Made by a program: the position numbers and the translations under genes | DNA from: an uncultured Victivallales bacterium | GTDB lineage: Bacteria > Verrucomicrobiota > Lentisphaeria > Victivallales > UBA1829 | Direction: 5' to 3' | Assembly (NCBI GenBank): GCA_944390735.1 | Contig: CALXRL010000100.1 | Span: 1-64,000 of the forward strand | DNA length: 64,000 bases | In this document: positions 43,462 to 52,787 of the stretch, in pieces | Layout of the letters: the number at the start of each line of letters is the position of its first letter | Numbering within the stretch: the stretch's first letter is position 1 | The notes under the pieces: generated by a model | What the model saw: the letters and a program-made list of their open reading frames with translations, nothing else | Database searches by the model: none | Told to the model about the DNA's origin: nothing

Positions 43462-46400
43462 ATCCGGTAGTAGAGAATCCCTTCCGGATAGAGAGCGTTG
43501 TTCAGAATAAAATGAAAGGAAGAGCCCCGGGCGGTGAAACGGACCGGTCCGAGTTCTCTGCCGTCGGAAGCAAGCGCCGTGATTTTCAGATCTGCGACGG
43601 GCCCGTCGAGAGTCAGGTTCACTTCCGGCGCCGCTGTCCGGATCAGCTGCTGGCGGTAGCTGGTTCCCGGCTGCTGCTCCCGCATGGACGGAGAGTCGAA
43701 GCGCGTGTTGCGGTTGAGGGAATTGGTCAGATGAATGATGAGCAGATCCCGACTTTCCGCTATGCGTTTGCCGTCCATGGAGAAAAAGGCGATCGTCTGG
43801 GGTGTTTCTGTTCCGGCAACGGAGACACGGTTCCCTTTCAGAGCGCCCTTTTCCAGGCAGAACACTTCCGCTTTCGGAGAGACAATCACAAGCGTTCCGC
43901 GCCGGAGATCATGCGTGATTTCGCCGGTTGCACTGCGCGCGATTCCGTTCTCGCGCATCTCACGGTAAAGAGCGTTGAGCTTTTTCTGCGGGAAGGGATT
44001 CCGACTGCGGATTTCCCGGTCGGAAAGAACGTCCACTCCGGGAACGCGCGTTCCTTAGATGACGGAACCCGTTCGGACCAGAGCCGCAAACGATTCCACC
44101 TCCATGGGCGGATTCTGGGCGGAGGCCCTCCGGTAATCCGCCGGAACCCGATAGGCAACCGCCTCCTTCGCGGGCGCGACGTCCCCGCGGCGGAACAGAA
44201 GCATGGTGATGCGGTCCGTGGCATGAGCAAGCGGATCGTTCGCGGAATCGAAAATCGAATGTCCGGTGTTCCAGATGGCAATGTGTCTGGCGTGGGCCCA
44301 GGAATACTGGAAGAGTCCATCCCAGTCCTGAAGCGCAAGATAGGCGCCCATGATCGGTCCGCCGTAGGCCCGGAATCGATTCGGAAAACAGAATTTCCAT
44401 TCGGTGGAAACCGCCGGTTTCCCGTAAAGACGGGCGCGGGAAAGATCGTGGACAATCGGCAGGAAGGTCGCCTTCAGCGGATTCAGCTGCATGGTGTGGG
44501 TCCCCTTTCCGAACCCGTAACGGGACTTCGGATGGTCAAAATAGCCGTGGGCGTCGGCAAGGTCGAAATAGCGCGCCTTGAAATGAGCCAGAGGATAACT
44601 GGAGGTTTCCATATTGCAGTCGGTGATGAGCGTCTTCATCTTCAGCTCACGCCGCAGAAAATCCCGCTGTTCGCGGATGTTTTTCTCCTGAAGAGAGAAG
44701 AGATAGGCGCAGAAGGCGGGATTGTCGGTCGTGAGATCATACGACGCAGGGACAATATGGTTCGCCTTCAGGTAGGGATTGAAGTTCAGAAGATACATGG
44801 TCTGCAGTTTTGAAAAATCGTCCCAGCGCTGGTCGATGTTGTTTTCGTTCAGGAACTGGACAAATGCAAATGCCGGTTCCTCCGTCCACTTGAGTCCGGT
44901 GTAGGGATTGCGGTGGGTGAGCCAGTTTTTCGTGAAGGTCTTCCAGTTTTCCATGGCGGCTTCGGAAAGGGGGAGAAGAGTCTTCATCTGCGCTTTCGAC
45001 TTCTGCTGGAGATCCGCCTCGGGAATCCGGTCGCCGGGACGGGTGTTGCGGAGACAGTAGATGTCGGCCGTGAAATAAATTCCGTTTTTTTTCAGTTCCG
45101 CGACAAAATATTCCAGAAGATCCAGCTGTTTTCTGTCGATTTCAGTGCTGGTCTGCGCTTTTTTCAAAACGAGCGCTTCATCGTAACGATGAAAGCGGAC
45201 CATATTGTAGCCGAGCGTGGCAAGGCGGCGGGCGATGGTCCTGGCTTCCCCCTTGGTCGGGAAGCAGACTCCGCTGCAGAGGTTGGCTCCCACGATCCGG
45301 AAGCGTTTCTCCGGCTCCTTTTCAAACGCGAGCTGTCCCTTCGCATTGACGATCATGCGTCCGTATTTTCCCGCCGGCGCATGATTCTGTCTGGAAAAGT
45401 CCAGAAACGACCCCGGGACGATATCCTTGCGGAAGGTGAAGTTGTTCCACTCCTTTCCCTCCCGGACGTAGAAGGTCTCGGGAAGATCGCGATCCGGAAT
45501 CCGGCGGTTCAGCAGACTGAGCGCAAGCACGCCCCAGTGACGGCTCCTCCCCTCCGATTTCAGCCTGATGCAGACCGCATCCGGTTTCAGCGGGAACTGC
45601 GACATGCCGAACGCGTGGAAATCGCTGTCGCTGATGGTGCTCCAGACCAGACGGAAGTTGGAGGCCGGATCACAGTTCTTCCACGGACCCGCGTTTACCC
45701 CTGCTTCGATCGGAAAGCTCTCCTCCTTTCCGTCCCGATAGACAACGGTGAGTGTTCCGATTTCCTTCTTCTGAAACGCCGGATCAACTCCATGTACGAG
45801 AACCAGCGCTTCTGCATCCTTCTGCACAAACGGAATGGTGACTTCTTCCGTGGGAAAGAGAATGCTGCCCGCCTTTTTCGGAAAGAGAAAGGAGAGGAAG
45901 TTGTTGAAATTCTGATAGGAGAACTTCCCCTCCGGAATCTTTTTCACCTCATCCGACAGTTTCCCGTTCATGAGGGAATCCAGCGGGATGGGAGTGAACA
46001 CCGGTTCGGATTCCCGGATCTCCAGTTCCAGACGGGATTCGTTTCCCTCCGGTCGGATCTCCAGAATCCAGGCTCCTCCCAGACTGTATTCCGTATAGAA
46101 GCGCCGATCCAGCAAAGTCACTCTCATGTTTCCGGTAAGATTCAGACGCCGCCCCCGGAAGAGCGGAATGCTGAGCCGTCTTCCCCTGCGGTTCCGGAAG
46201 GAGTCGTTTTTCCCCCTCGGAAACTCCTGGGAGATGTCGAACACAACTCCATCCAGAAGAAGAGCACGGTCGCTGGGTTCCAGCTGACAGGTCAGGACGG
46301 GCTCCCTTCCGATCTGCACATACCGGAAGACGCCTTCTTTCTTCCCGGTCATTTTCACCTGGTTGTTTTTCCCCGGAGCAAAGCTCATGTTATCCACGAG

Positions 46401-46514
46401 AAAACTTCCATTTCCGGTCGTATGGAGCGCTCCTGCACTTCCCGGGACGGCAGACAGCAGTAGCAGAAGACCCGCGGCCGCTGCTGCCCGAAACGATTCT
46501 GTTCTGAAATTCAT
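43452..46514 (-). pseudogene. Large secreted glycoside hydrolase interrupted by an in-frame TAA
   Basis: A paralogue of the 1027-residue enzyme at 9724-12807. A signal peptide (AAAAAGLLLLLSAVPGSAGA) follows ATG 46514, and GGTGG lies upstream. The beta domains and TIM barrel (GYNMVRFHRYDEAL, about 435-448) retain the putative acid/base Glu557 in FLNENN and nucleophile Glu705 in VSTEWK. After 819 codons a TAA occurs at 44055-44057. The same frame then continues open for 200 more codons and matches the C-terminal beta region of the paralogue. There is no frameshift, so it is a recent nonsense change, a sequence error, or a readthrough site. A truncated product would keep both catalytic residues. 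Confidence 0.78.
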
Positions 46515-46903
46515 GTGTTCCACCCGTTGTTTTTTCAGCCTCGGATCTTTCCCTCCGCGACTCTTGCATTTGTTCCGGTGTTCTGCCGGAAAGGAGGCCG
46601 GCAGAGAAATTGTCCTTTGCAGATCTGTCATCCATAAGGTATCGTGATCGGGAATGTTTTACAATCGGAATGCTGATTGAAAAATATGGAAAAAAACGGC
46701 ATTCTATATCATTTTTTTGCGTCGGCCTTGCAAGGATTTCTCCCTGCGTTTCCGTCGATTCCGGAGGAGGGAAGGAGAATGTCTTCATTTTCCGTTTTCC
46801 GACGGAGGGAGGGCGGGAAAACTTTTTTCGGTTCCCGTCTGGAAAAATCCGCAAAACGGATTACCTTATTAGAAACATTGTTTATGGAACTGGAAGGTGC
46901 AAG
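46515..46903. other. Divergent intergenic region between the glycosidase and kdtA
   Basis: These 389 bp separate two divergent genes. Several AT-rich -10-like tracts occur (for example TACAAT near 46662), but no hexamer pair with correct spacing is convincing. GGAAGG at 46892-46897 is the kdtA Shine-Dalgarno. A long upstream frame in line with kdtA begins at ATG 46610, but its sequence is unlike the family. Confidence 0.45.
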
Positions 46904-48187
46904 TTGTTTCTTTTTCTCTATCAGCTTTTGTTTCCCCTGGTCTTTGTGTTTTTCCTGCCGGGGCTTCTTCTCAAACTGATCCGCCGGCCCGGAACAAAAC
47001 GAAATTATCCGGAACGGTTCGCCCTGTTTACCAAGGAGAAAAAAGCCCGTCTCAAGGCGCTGAATCATCCCCTGTGGCTGCACGCGGTCAGCGTCGGGGA
47101 GACCAATCTGGCCCTGACAACCATTTACGCCTGGCAGAAGAAAAATCCAGAACGAAGATTTGTCCTCTCCACCACCACGACGACCGCTCAGGAGATCGCC
47201 CGGAAAAAGGTGCCCGAAGGCGTCGAAGTCATTTTCTGTCCGATTGATTTTCTCCCGTTCGTGCGGAAAGCCTATCAGCTGATCCAGCCGTCCGGACTGG
47301 TCATCTTCGAAACGGAGATCTGGCCGAATCTGATTCACACCGCTAAAAAAAGAGGTCTGAAAATCGCTCTGGTGAACGCCCGCATGTCCGACCGCTCCAT
47401 GCGCGGATATCGTCGCTTCCGCCGCTTTTTCGCCCCGGTGATCCGCAGTTTTGATCTCATCAGCGTTCAGACCGCCGCGGATCGCGAACGGTTTGAATCC
47501 ATCGCGCCGGACATGGCGGACCGGATCGTGGTCGGAGGAAACATCAAGTTCGATCAGCGGGCACCGGAGAATTTCAAACTGCCGGATCTGAGTTCGGTGT
47601 TTGCGCCATCGGCTGGCCCCGTTCTTCTCGCCGCCAGCACGCATCCGGGCGAGGAGGCCATGATCGCCGATGCGTTTCTGCGTCTCAAACAGAAACTCCC
47701 GGACGCCGTTCTGGTCATCGTCCCCCGGCACGCGGAACGGGGAACGGAACTGGCCAATATGCTTCGGGAAAAGAACATCCGCTTCTTCCGGCGGACCTCC
47801 GGACCGAAACCGGAACACTATGTGGACTGCCTGCTCGCCGACACCACAGGCGAACTGATGGGATTCATCGCCGCATCCGATATCGTCATCATGGGCAAGA
47901 CGCTCGCAGGAAACAACGAGGGTCAGAACATCATCGAGCCCGCGGTGCTCGGAAAGGCGATCATCTCCGGACGCGAACTGCGAAATTTCCGTCAGGCCAT
48001 GGAGATTCTGAAAAAAGCCGACGCCGTGCTGACCGTCGACACCGCGGAGGAACTCGACAAGGCCCTCTACATGCTTTCATCCGATCACGAACTGAGAAAT
48101 AAGCTCGGCCGACGCGCGCATGAGGCGATTACCGCCCACAGCGGCGCAACCGAGAAGAACATTGAACAATTGGAGAAGTTGTTTTGA
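46904..48187 (+). CDS. kdtA: 3-deoxy-D-manno-octulosonic acid transferase
   Basis: WaaA/KdtA transfers Kdo from CMP-Kdo to lipid IVA. The 427-residue product starts with a membrane anchor (LFLFLYQLLFPLVFVFFLPGLLLKL), then RPGTKRNYPERF, the WLHAVSVGE motif with the catalytic Glu, IFETEIWPN, and in the C-terminal domain AASTHPGEE and the substrate segment NNEGQNIIEPAVLGKAII. TTG 46904 is chosen because GGAAGG sits 6 bp upstream and the length then matches the family. It overlaps thiC by 4 bp and is the first gene of kdtA-thiC-tadA. Confidence 0.92.
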   Translation: MFLFLYQLLFPLVFVFFLPGLLLKLIRRPGTKRNYPERFALFTKEKKARLKALNHPLWLHAVSVGETNLALTTIYAWQKKNPERRFVLSTTTTTAQEIARKKVPEGVEVIFCPIDFLPFVRKAYQLIQPSGLVIFETEIWPNLIHTAKKRGLKIALVNARMSDRSMRGYRRFRRFFAPVIRSFDLISVQTAADRERFESIAPDMADRIVVGGNIKFDQRAPENFKLPDLSSVFAPSAGPVLLAASTHPGEEAMIADAFLRLKQKLPDAVLVIVPRHAERGTELANMLREKNIRFFRRTSGPKPEHYVDCLLADTTGELMGFIAASDIVIMGKTLAGNNEGQNIIEPAVLGKAIISGRELRNFRQAMEILKKADAVLTVDTAEELDKALYMLSSDHELRNKLGRRAHEAITAHSGATEKNIEQLEKLF

Positions 48188-49476
48188 AAACCCAAATGCT
48201 TCAGGCCCGGGAAGGGATCGTTACGCCGCAGATCAAAGCGGTCGCCGAAAAGGAACGCCGCAGCGTTGAATTCATTCTGGAACGGGTGGCGGACGGACGC
48301 ATCGTCATTCCCGCCAACATCAATCATAAAAATCTGGATCCGATGGGAATCGGTCGGGAACTGCTCTGCAAAATCAACGCGAACATCGGCAACTCGTCCC
48401 TGTCGAGCTGCCCGCAGGCGGAAAAACGCAAACTTCAGCAGGCGATCCGCTACGGAGCGGATACGGTCATGGATCTCAGCACCGGCGGGGATATCGACAT
48501 CATCCGCACCTCCATTATCGAAGCCAGTCCGATACCGGTCGGCACGGTGCCGATCTACGAGGTGATCGCCAAGCACGGCGCCGATCATTTCGATGAAACC
48601 ACCATTCTCGACACCATTCTTTCCCAGGCGAAACAGGGGGTCGATTACATGACCATTCATGCGGGGCTCCTGCGCCGGCATGTGCCGATTGCCCTGAAAC
48701 GCGTGCTGGGAATCGTCAGCCGCGGCGGTTCGCTGATGGCTCAGTGGATGAAACGGTATGACAAGGAAAACCCGATCTACACCCGTTTTGACGATATTCT
48801 GGACATCTGTCTTCAATACGATGTGACGCTTTCGCTCGGGGATGGTCTGCGGCCGGGATGTCTTGCCGATGCCAGCGACGAGGCGCAGTTCGCGGAACTG
48901 GATGTTCTCGGAGAACTTGTGAAACGCTGTCGGAAAGCCGGCGTTCAGGCGATGGTCGAAGGCCCGGGGCATGTTCCGTTCCATCAGATAGAAATGAACA
49001 TGAAGCGGGAACGCGAGGTCTGCGGAGATGCACCCTTCTATATTCTCGGGCCGGTGGTGATTGACTGTGCACCGGGATACGATCATATTGTCGCGTCCAT
49101 CGGGGGAACCGCCGGAGCCTACTACGGAGCGGCGATGCTCTGCTATGTGACCCCGAAGGAACATCTGGGACTGCCGGAGGCGGAGGATGTCCGAAACGGC
49201 TGTGTCGCATTCCGGATCGCGGCCCATGCCGCGGACGTTGCGCTTGGAAAGCCGGGAGCGATTGACCGCGACAACGCCATCGGACGCGCCCGTGCGGAAT
49301 TCGACTGGGAAAAACAGTTTGATCTTGCTCTCGATCCGGATCGTGCGCGGGAATATCGCAAGCAGGCGCTTGCCGCCGCCAATGCCGAAAATCTGCATGG
49401 AACCAAATACTGCACAATGTGCGGTCCTGATTTCTGTTCCATGCGCATCAGTTCCGATCTGAAACAGGAAAAGTGA
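48184..49476 (+). CDS. thiC: Phosphomethylpyrimidine synthase
   Basis: ThiC is a radical SAM enzyme that rearranges aminoimidazole ribotide to HMP-P in thiamine synthesis. The 430-residue protein shows NINHKNLDPMGIGREL, MDLSTGGDI, EGPGHVP, and the C-terminal cluster motif CTMCGPDFC (CX2CX4C), which binds the 4Fe-4S cluster. It is of the shorter type without the N-terminal extension. TTG 48184 overlaps the kdtA stop; ATG 48196 is an alternative. No thiamine riboswitch is seen before it, since it lies within an operon. Confidence 0.96.
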   Translation: MKTQMLQAREGIVTPQIKAVAEKERRSVEFILERVADGRIVIPANINHKNLDPMGIGRELLCKINANIGNSSLSSCPQAEKRKLQQAIRYGADTVMDLSTGGDIDIIRTSIIEASPIPVGTVPIYEVIAKHGADHFDETTILDTILSQAKQGVDYMTIHAGLLRRHVPIALKRVLGIVSRGGSLMAQWMKRYDKENPIYTRFDDILDICLQYDVTLSLGDGLRPGCLADASDEAQFAELDVLGELVKRCRKAGVQAMVEGPGHVPFHQIEMNMKREREVCGDAPFYILGPVVIDCAPGYDHIVASIGGTAGAYYGAAMLCYVTPKEHLGLPEAEDVRNGCVAFRIAAHAADVALGKPGAIDRDNAIGRARAEFDWEKQFDLALDPDRAREYRKQALAAANAENLHGTKYCTMCGPDFCSMRISSDLKQEK

Positions 49477-49479
49477 CCG

Positions 49480-49977
49480 TTGAACGAGTCGGACAAAGAG
49501 GAATCCGGGCAGGTGTTTCCGGAGCGCAGTGATGAATTCTTCATGCGGGCCGCGCTTCGTCTTGCGGAGATGGCGGGCGAACGGGGAGAAGTGCCGATCG
49601 GTGCGGTTGCGGTGAAAGAGGGACGGATCATTGCCAAGGGATGGAATCAGGTTGAAACGTTAAAAGACGGGACCGCGCATGCGGAGCTTCTGGCCATGAC
49701 GGCGGCTGCGGTTGCCGTCGGGGACTGGCGGCTCGACGGCGTCACCATTTATGTGACCAAGGAGCCGTGTGCGATGTGTGCCGGAGCGCTGGTCAACACG
49801 CGGGTGGACCGGGTGGTGTACGGAATGGCGGATCCGCGATCCGGCTGTGCGGGATCCGCATTGGACATCACGGGATTTCCGGGGATGCTGCATCGTGTTC
49901 TTGTGACGGGCGGAGTTCTGGAAGAGGAGTCCCGGCGTCTGATCCGGGAGTTTTTTCTCCGGGTTCGGAAGCGTTGA
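49480..49977 (+). CDS. tadA: tRNA adenosine(34) deaminase
   Basis: TadA converts wobble adenosine 34 of tRNA-Arg(ACG) to inosine. The 165-residue protein has the zinc deaminase motifs HAE (in GTAHAELLAM) and PCAMCAGAL, plus a C-terminal helix, and normal length. TTG 49480 is the start, with AGGAAAAG upstream and 3 bp after thiC. An alternative function as a guanine or cytosine deaminase is less likely given the PCAMCAGAL context. It is followed by the structured repeats. Confidence 0.9.
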   Translation: MNESDKEESGQVFPERSDEFFMRAALRLAEMAGERGEVPIGAVAVKEGRIIAKGWNQVETLKDGTAHAELLAMTAAAVAVGDWRLDGVTIYVTKEPCAMCAGALVNTRVDRVVYGMADPRSGCAGSALDITGFPGMLHRVLVTGGVLEEESRRLIREFFLRVRKR

Positions 49978-49985
49978 TTCCGTTC

Positions 49986-50064
49986 CCGCGAAGCAAAAAA
50001 GGTGCAGGTGCAGTTGGCACCTGCTTCGGTCCAGCTGAACAAGCTGGTCGTCCGAAGGACGAAA
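49986..50064 (+). repeat. Structured intergenic repeat, copy 1
   Basis: A 79-bp unit that recurs at 50103-50182. It forms hairpin 1, GCAGGTGC/GCACCTGC (50004-50024, eight pairs), then hairpin 2, CTTCGG..CCAGC/GCTGG..CCGAAG (50024-50057), with an alternative CGTCC/GGACG (50049-50061). It is not part of a recognisable gene. The orientation is unknown; plus is used because both flanking genes are plus. Confidence 0.75.
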
Positions 50065-50102
50065 AGAATCAGAAAAAAGCGGGAAATCCGCTGAATGGAA
50101 AT

Positions 50103-50182
50103 CCGCGAAGCGAGAAAGGGTGCAGGTGCAGTTGGCACCTGCTTCGGTCCAGCGGAACAAGCTGGTCGTCCGGAGGACGAAA
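50103..50182 (+). repeat. Structured intergenic repeat, copy 2
   Basis: An 80-bp copy, offset about 118 bp from copy 1. The final 64 bp differ from copy 1 at only two positions, one in the hairpin 2 loop and one changing a pair to a G-T wobble, so the stems are kept. A 38-bp spacer between the copies contains a small AGCGG/CCGCT hairpin. The remaining 140 bp to ATG 50323 are A-rich with no recognisable site but the AAGGAG before the next gene. Confidence 0.75.
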
Positions 50183-50322
50183 CAGGAAACAACAAACAGG
50201 AAACAACAAAAAGCAATCAACCCGATCCATCCAAAGAAAGCAATCAGGCAGGAAATAAAAAAATCCGGAGAGAGGATCCGGAAAACGGTCGGGAGAACCG
50301 GCGGGGGGAACAAGGAGCTGCA

Positions 50323-51639
50323 ATGAAAGTCCATGGGATTCCGTTTTTTCTAATTTTGATACTTCTTCTTCTGACGGGGACGACGTCCCGCGGGGCGGAG
50401 AATCCGGTTCGGAAGGATTCGGGAACCACTTCTCCTGCGCCGCTTTCATCGGAATCCGCGACATCCCGGGAGCGCTCGAAGGAGGACGAGGACCTGCCCT
50501 ACAAGAATCTTTCCGTGTTCATGGAATCGCTGATGATTCTGCGTTCGAAATACGTGGATGAGGAAAAGATCACCTATGAGAATCTTCTTCGGGCGGCGAT
50601 GCGCGGCATGCTTCAGGAGCTGGATCCCTTCAGCACCTACGAGGAGCCGGAAGCCTTTCAGAATACGGTGGAGGACAGCATGGGGAAATTTCCGGGGATC
50701 GGCGTTGTGATCACGGAGCGGGATGATGCCCTGGAGATCATTTCCGTAATGGAGGAGAGTCCTGCGGCGAAAGCGGGCCTCCGGAGCGGGGACCTGATCC
50801 TTGAGATCGACGGGAAACATACGCGGATGATGTATCTGGACGAATGCGTGAAACGAATGAAGGGCGCAGTCGGAACGAAGGTGAAACTGAAAGTGTACCG
50901 CCGTTCCAGTGATGCGACAAAGGATGTGGAAATTGAGCGGGCCGTGATTGCGGTCCCTTCGGTAAAGGGAGCCGGGCTGGTCTCCGGACGGATCGGCTAC
51001 CTGCGGATCACGCAGTTTACGGCGACGACCGCTTCGGATCTCGATCATGCGCTGTCCATGCTGAAGAAATCCCCTCTGCATGGCCTGATTATTGATCTTC
51101 GGAACAATCCCGGGGGACTGCTGACGGCGGCCATCGAGACGGTCAGCCGCTTTATCGAAAAAGGACGTCCGGTGGTCTCCATCGAGGGCCGCGCGGAAAA
51201 GAAGGTGAGTCACAATGCGGTCGGCTGTCCCAAGGACCTGGAACTTCCAATTGCCATCCTCATCAATGAGAATTCCGCGAGCGCGGCGGAGATTTTTGCC
51301 GCCTGCATGCAGGATTACAAACGAGCCATCCTCGTTGGAACGCGCTCTTTCGGGAAGGGATCCGTGCAGGTGATTATTCCCCTCTCCGACGGAGGCGCGC
51401 TTCGGATCACAACGGCAAAATATTATACCCCCGGGCGACGGGAGATCCACGAGCGGGGAGTTGATCCGGACATCGCCGTTCATACCAGTCCCGCGGGAAC
51501 GGCCGCAATCGCCCGTCATTTTTCCGAGCGGGGGGATCAGGTTCCGCTGGTTCGGGACGGGAAATACCGCGATGTCCAGTTGGAGCGCGCCATCGAAATC
51601 CTGAAAGGGGTCCACATCTTCCGTCAGGCGGAAAAATAA
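50323..51639 (+). CDS. S41 family C-terminal processing protease with PDZ domain
   Basis: A 438-residue periplasmic protease of the CtpA/tail-specific type, which degrades proteins from C-terminal ends. A signal peptide (FFLILILLLLTGTTSRG) leads; a PDZ domain spans about 105-190 (GIGVVITERDDALEIISVMEESPAAKAGLRSGDLIL). The catalytic Ser is in NENSASAAEIFA and the Lys in GTRSFGKGSVQ. ATG 50323 has AAGGAG upstream; the frame extends further into the repeats but that part has no family match. It may turn over periplasmic or outer-membrane proteins. Confidence 0.93.
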   Translation: MKVHGIPFFLILILLLLTGTTSRGAENPVRKDSGTTSPAPLSSESATSRERSKEDEDLPYKNLSVFMESLMILRSKYVDEEKITYENLLRAAMRGMLQELDPFSTYEEPEAFQNTVEDSMGKFPGIGVVITERDDALEIISVMEESPAAKAGLRSGDLILEIDGKHTRMMYLDECVKRMKGAVGTKVKLKVYRRSSDATKDVEIERAVIAVPSVKGAGLVSGRIGYLRITQFTATTASDLDHALSMLKKSPLHGLIIDLRNNPGGLLTAAIETVSRFIEKGRPVVSIEGRAEKKVSHNAVGCPKDLELPIAILINENSASAAEIFAACMQDYKRAILVGTRSFGKGSVQVIIPLSDGGALRITTAKYYTPGRREIHERGVDPDIAVHTSPAGTAAIARHFSERGDQVPLVRDGKYRDVQLERAIEILKGVHIFRQAEK

Positions 51640-51771
51640 GACGTTGGAGAAGTCCGGCGAATCGGAATCGCCCGCGGACGACTCCAGACCACTCTTTCTT
51701 TGCTTCCCTCCTTACTTCTCCTTTTACTTCTCCTTGCCGTTGCGACCGGGAGGCGCTCCGGAAAAGAGGAA

Positions 51772-52518
51772 TTATTTCAACGCGCCGTCGGGTCCGGTCT
51801 CGGTTCCTCTCTGAACCAGATCGCCTTTTTCCCCTGCAATGCCCGGGAGGGAGCGAACCGTTTCCGCGATCCGTTCGGCCTGCATCTCCACGGCGGGTTT
51901 TCGGAAATGATAGGTGTCGTTCCAGAATTGATTCCGGTCCAGCGGATCCATCAGAGAAAAAAGATCAATGACCGGCAGATTCTTCTCTCGGGCCGTTTCC
52001 GCGATGATCCGGTTCAGCTCCTGCGCCTGCGCCGTTTTTCCCGGATCCCGGAGCGGGGTGTTGTTGGTCAGAAAAAGTCTGGCGTCCGGACACTTTTTCC
52101 GAATGAAGTCGACGGCGGCGGAGTAGGCATTTCTCCACTCTTTCCGATCGGTGGTCAGACTGTGAAGCCCGTTGTTGAACGAGATGACATCATAATGATA
52201 CGCGGAAAGAATCTGATCCAGTTCGCGGAAATAATCCTTGTCGGTGACACATTTCGAGGATGCCCAGAAGGTCACGTTCACAATCTTTCCCAGTTTGTTC
52301 CGGACGGTTCCCTGATAGCCGTTGCAGATGGAATCCCCGATCAGCAGCAGCCTCGGATGTTTCCGGTCCAGAGCATTGTACGTATAGGTGATGGACCACT
52401 CGGTGCTTTCCCTCCGCCGGGTCGTCCGGGACGGCTGAAACTGACGATAAAGCTCTTCGACAGCAATTCCCGACCATGCCAGAAGGAGCAGACAGGAAAC
52501 AATCAATCTCTTTTTCAC
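51772..52518 (-). CDS. SGNH/GDSL hydrolase, membrane-anchored
   Basis: A 248-residue esterase-fold protein. An N-terminal hydrophobic segment (RLIVSCLLLLAWSGIAV) anchors or exports it. Catalytic blocks are LLIGDSICNG (Ser), SFNNGLHS (Asn block) and the C-terminal DTYHF (Asp/His). It may deacetylate a polysaccharide or hydrolyse an acyl ester; this is inferred. GTG 52518 with AGAGG upstream is preferred over the 13-codon longer ATG start. It is divergent from the LacI gene at 52788. Confidence 0.82.
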   Translation of the reverse strand: MKKRLIVSCLLLLAWSGIAVEELYRQFQPSRTTRRRESTEWSITYTYNALDRKHPRLLLIGDSICNGYQGTVRNKLGKIVNVTFWASSKCVTDKDYFRELDQILSAYHYDVISFNNGLHSLTTDRKEWRNAYSAAVDFIRKKCPDARLFLTNNTPLRDPGKTAQAQELNRIIAETAREKNLPVIDLFSLMDPLDRNQFWNDTYHFRKPAVEMQAERIAETVRSLPGIAGEKGDLVQRGTETGPDGALK

Positions 52519-52703
52519 GCAATGACCTCTTTTTTTCAAAATCAAACATCTCCACAATACCGGATACCATACTCCGGAAAAGCATGTTTGTCAAAGGGTT
52601 TTCCCCGGTCCGGAGCTGCGGAACTTCCTCCCGAATCCACCGCCACGGCTGCGGAGAACAGCTGGACATTTTCAGAAAATCATCTTTTTCCTCCTGAAAG
52701 GGG

Positions 52704-52731
52704 TTGACTTTTTTCGGAAATCGAGTAAAAT
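52704..52731 (+). promoter_or_regulatory. Promoter of the LacI-pilin operon
   Basis: TTGACT (52704-52709), a 16-bp spacer and TAAAAT (52726-52731) lie directly before the operator at 52738-52753. Confidence 0.7.
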
Positions 52732-52737
52732 ATAACA

Positions 52738-52753
52738 AGAATAACGTTATTCT
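52738..52753. promoter_or_regulatory. LacI-type operator AGAATAACGTTATTCT
   Basis: A perfect 16-bp palindrome, 6 bp after the -10 and 34 bp before ATG 52788. Its position over the start site points to autorepression. The AACGTT core is shared with the operator at 19989-20004. Confidence 0.8.
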
Positions 52754-52787
52754 AAATTATTCTGGAATTTTTTTAGAGACCGATTTC

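Noticed and set aside
46610..46903. Longer kdtA reading frame from ATG 46610
   Set aside because: The extra 98 residues match nothing in the family and the TTG at 46904 has a Shine-Dalgarno and gives the expected length.
49986..50182. CRISPR array
   Set aside because: There are only two units, they have internal symmetry and long unequal spacing, and no Cas genes are near.
50095..50322. In-frame N-terminal extension of the S41 protease through repeat copy 2
   Set aside because: It would place 76 residues before a good signal peptide and ignore the AAGGAG before ATG 50323.
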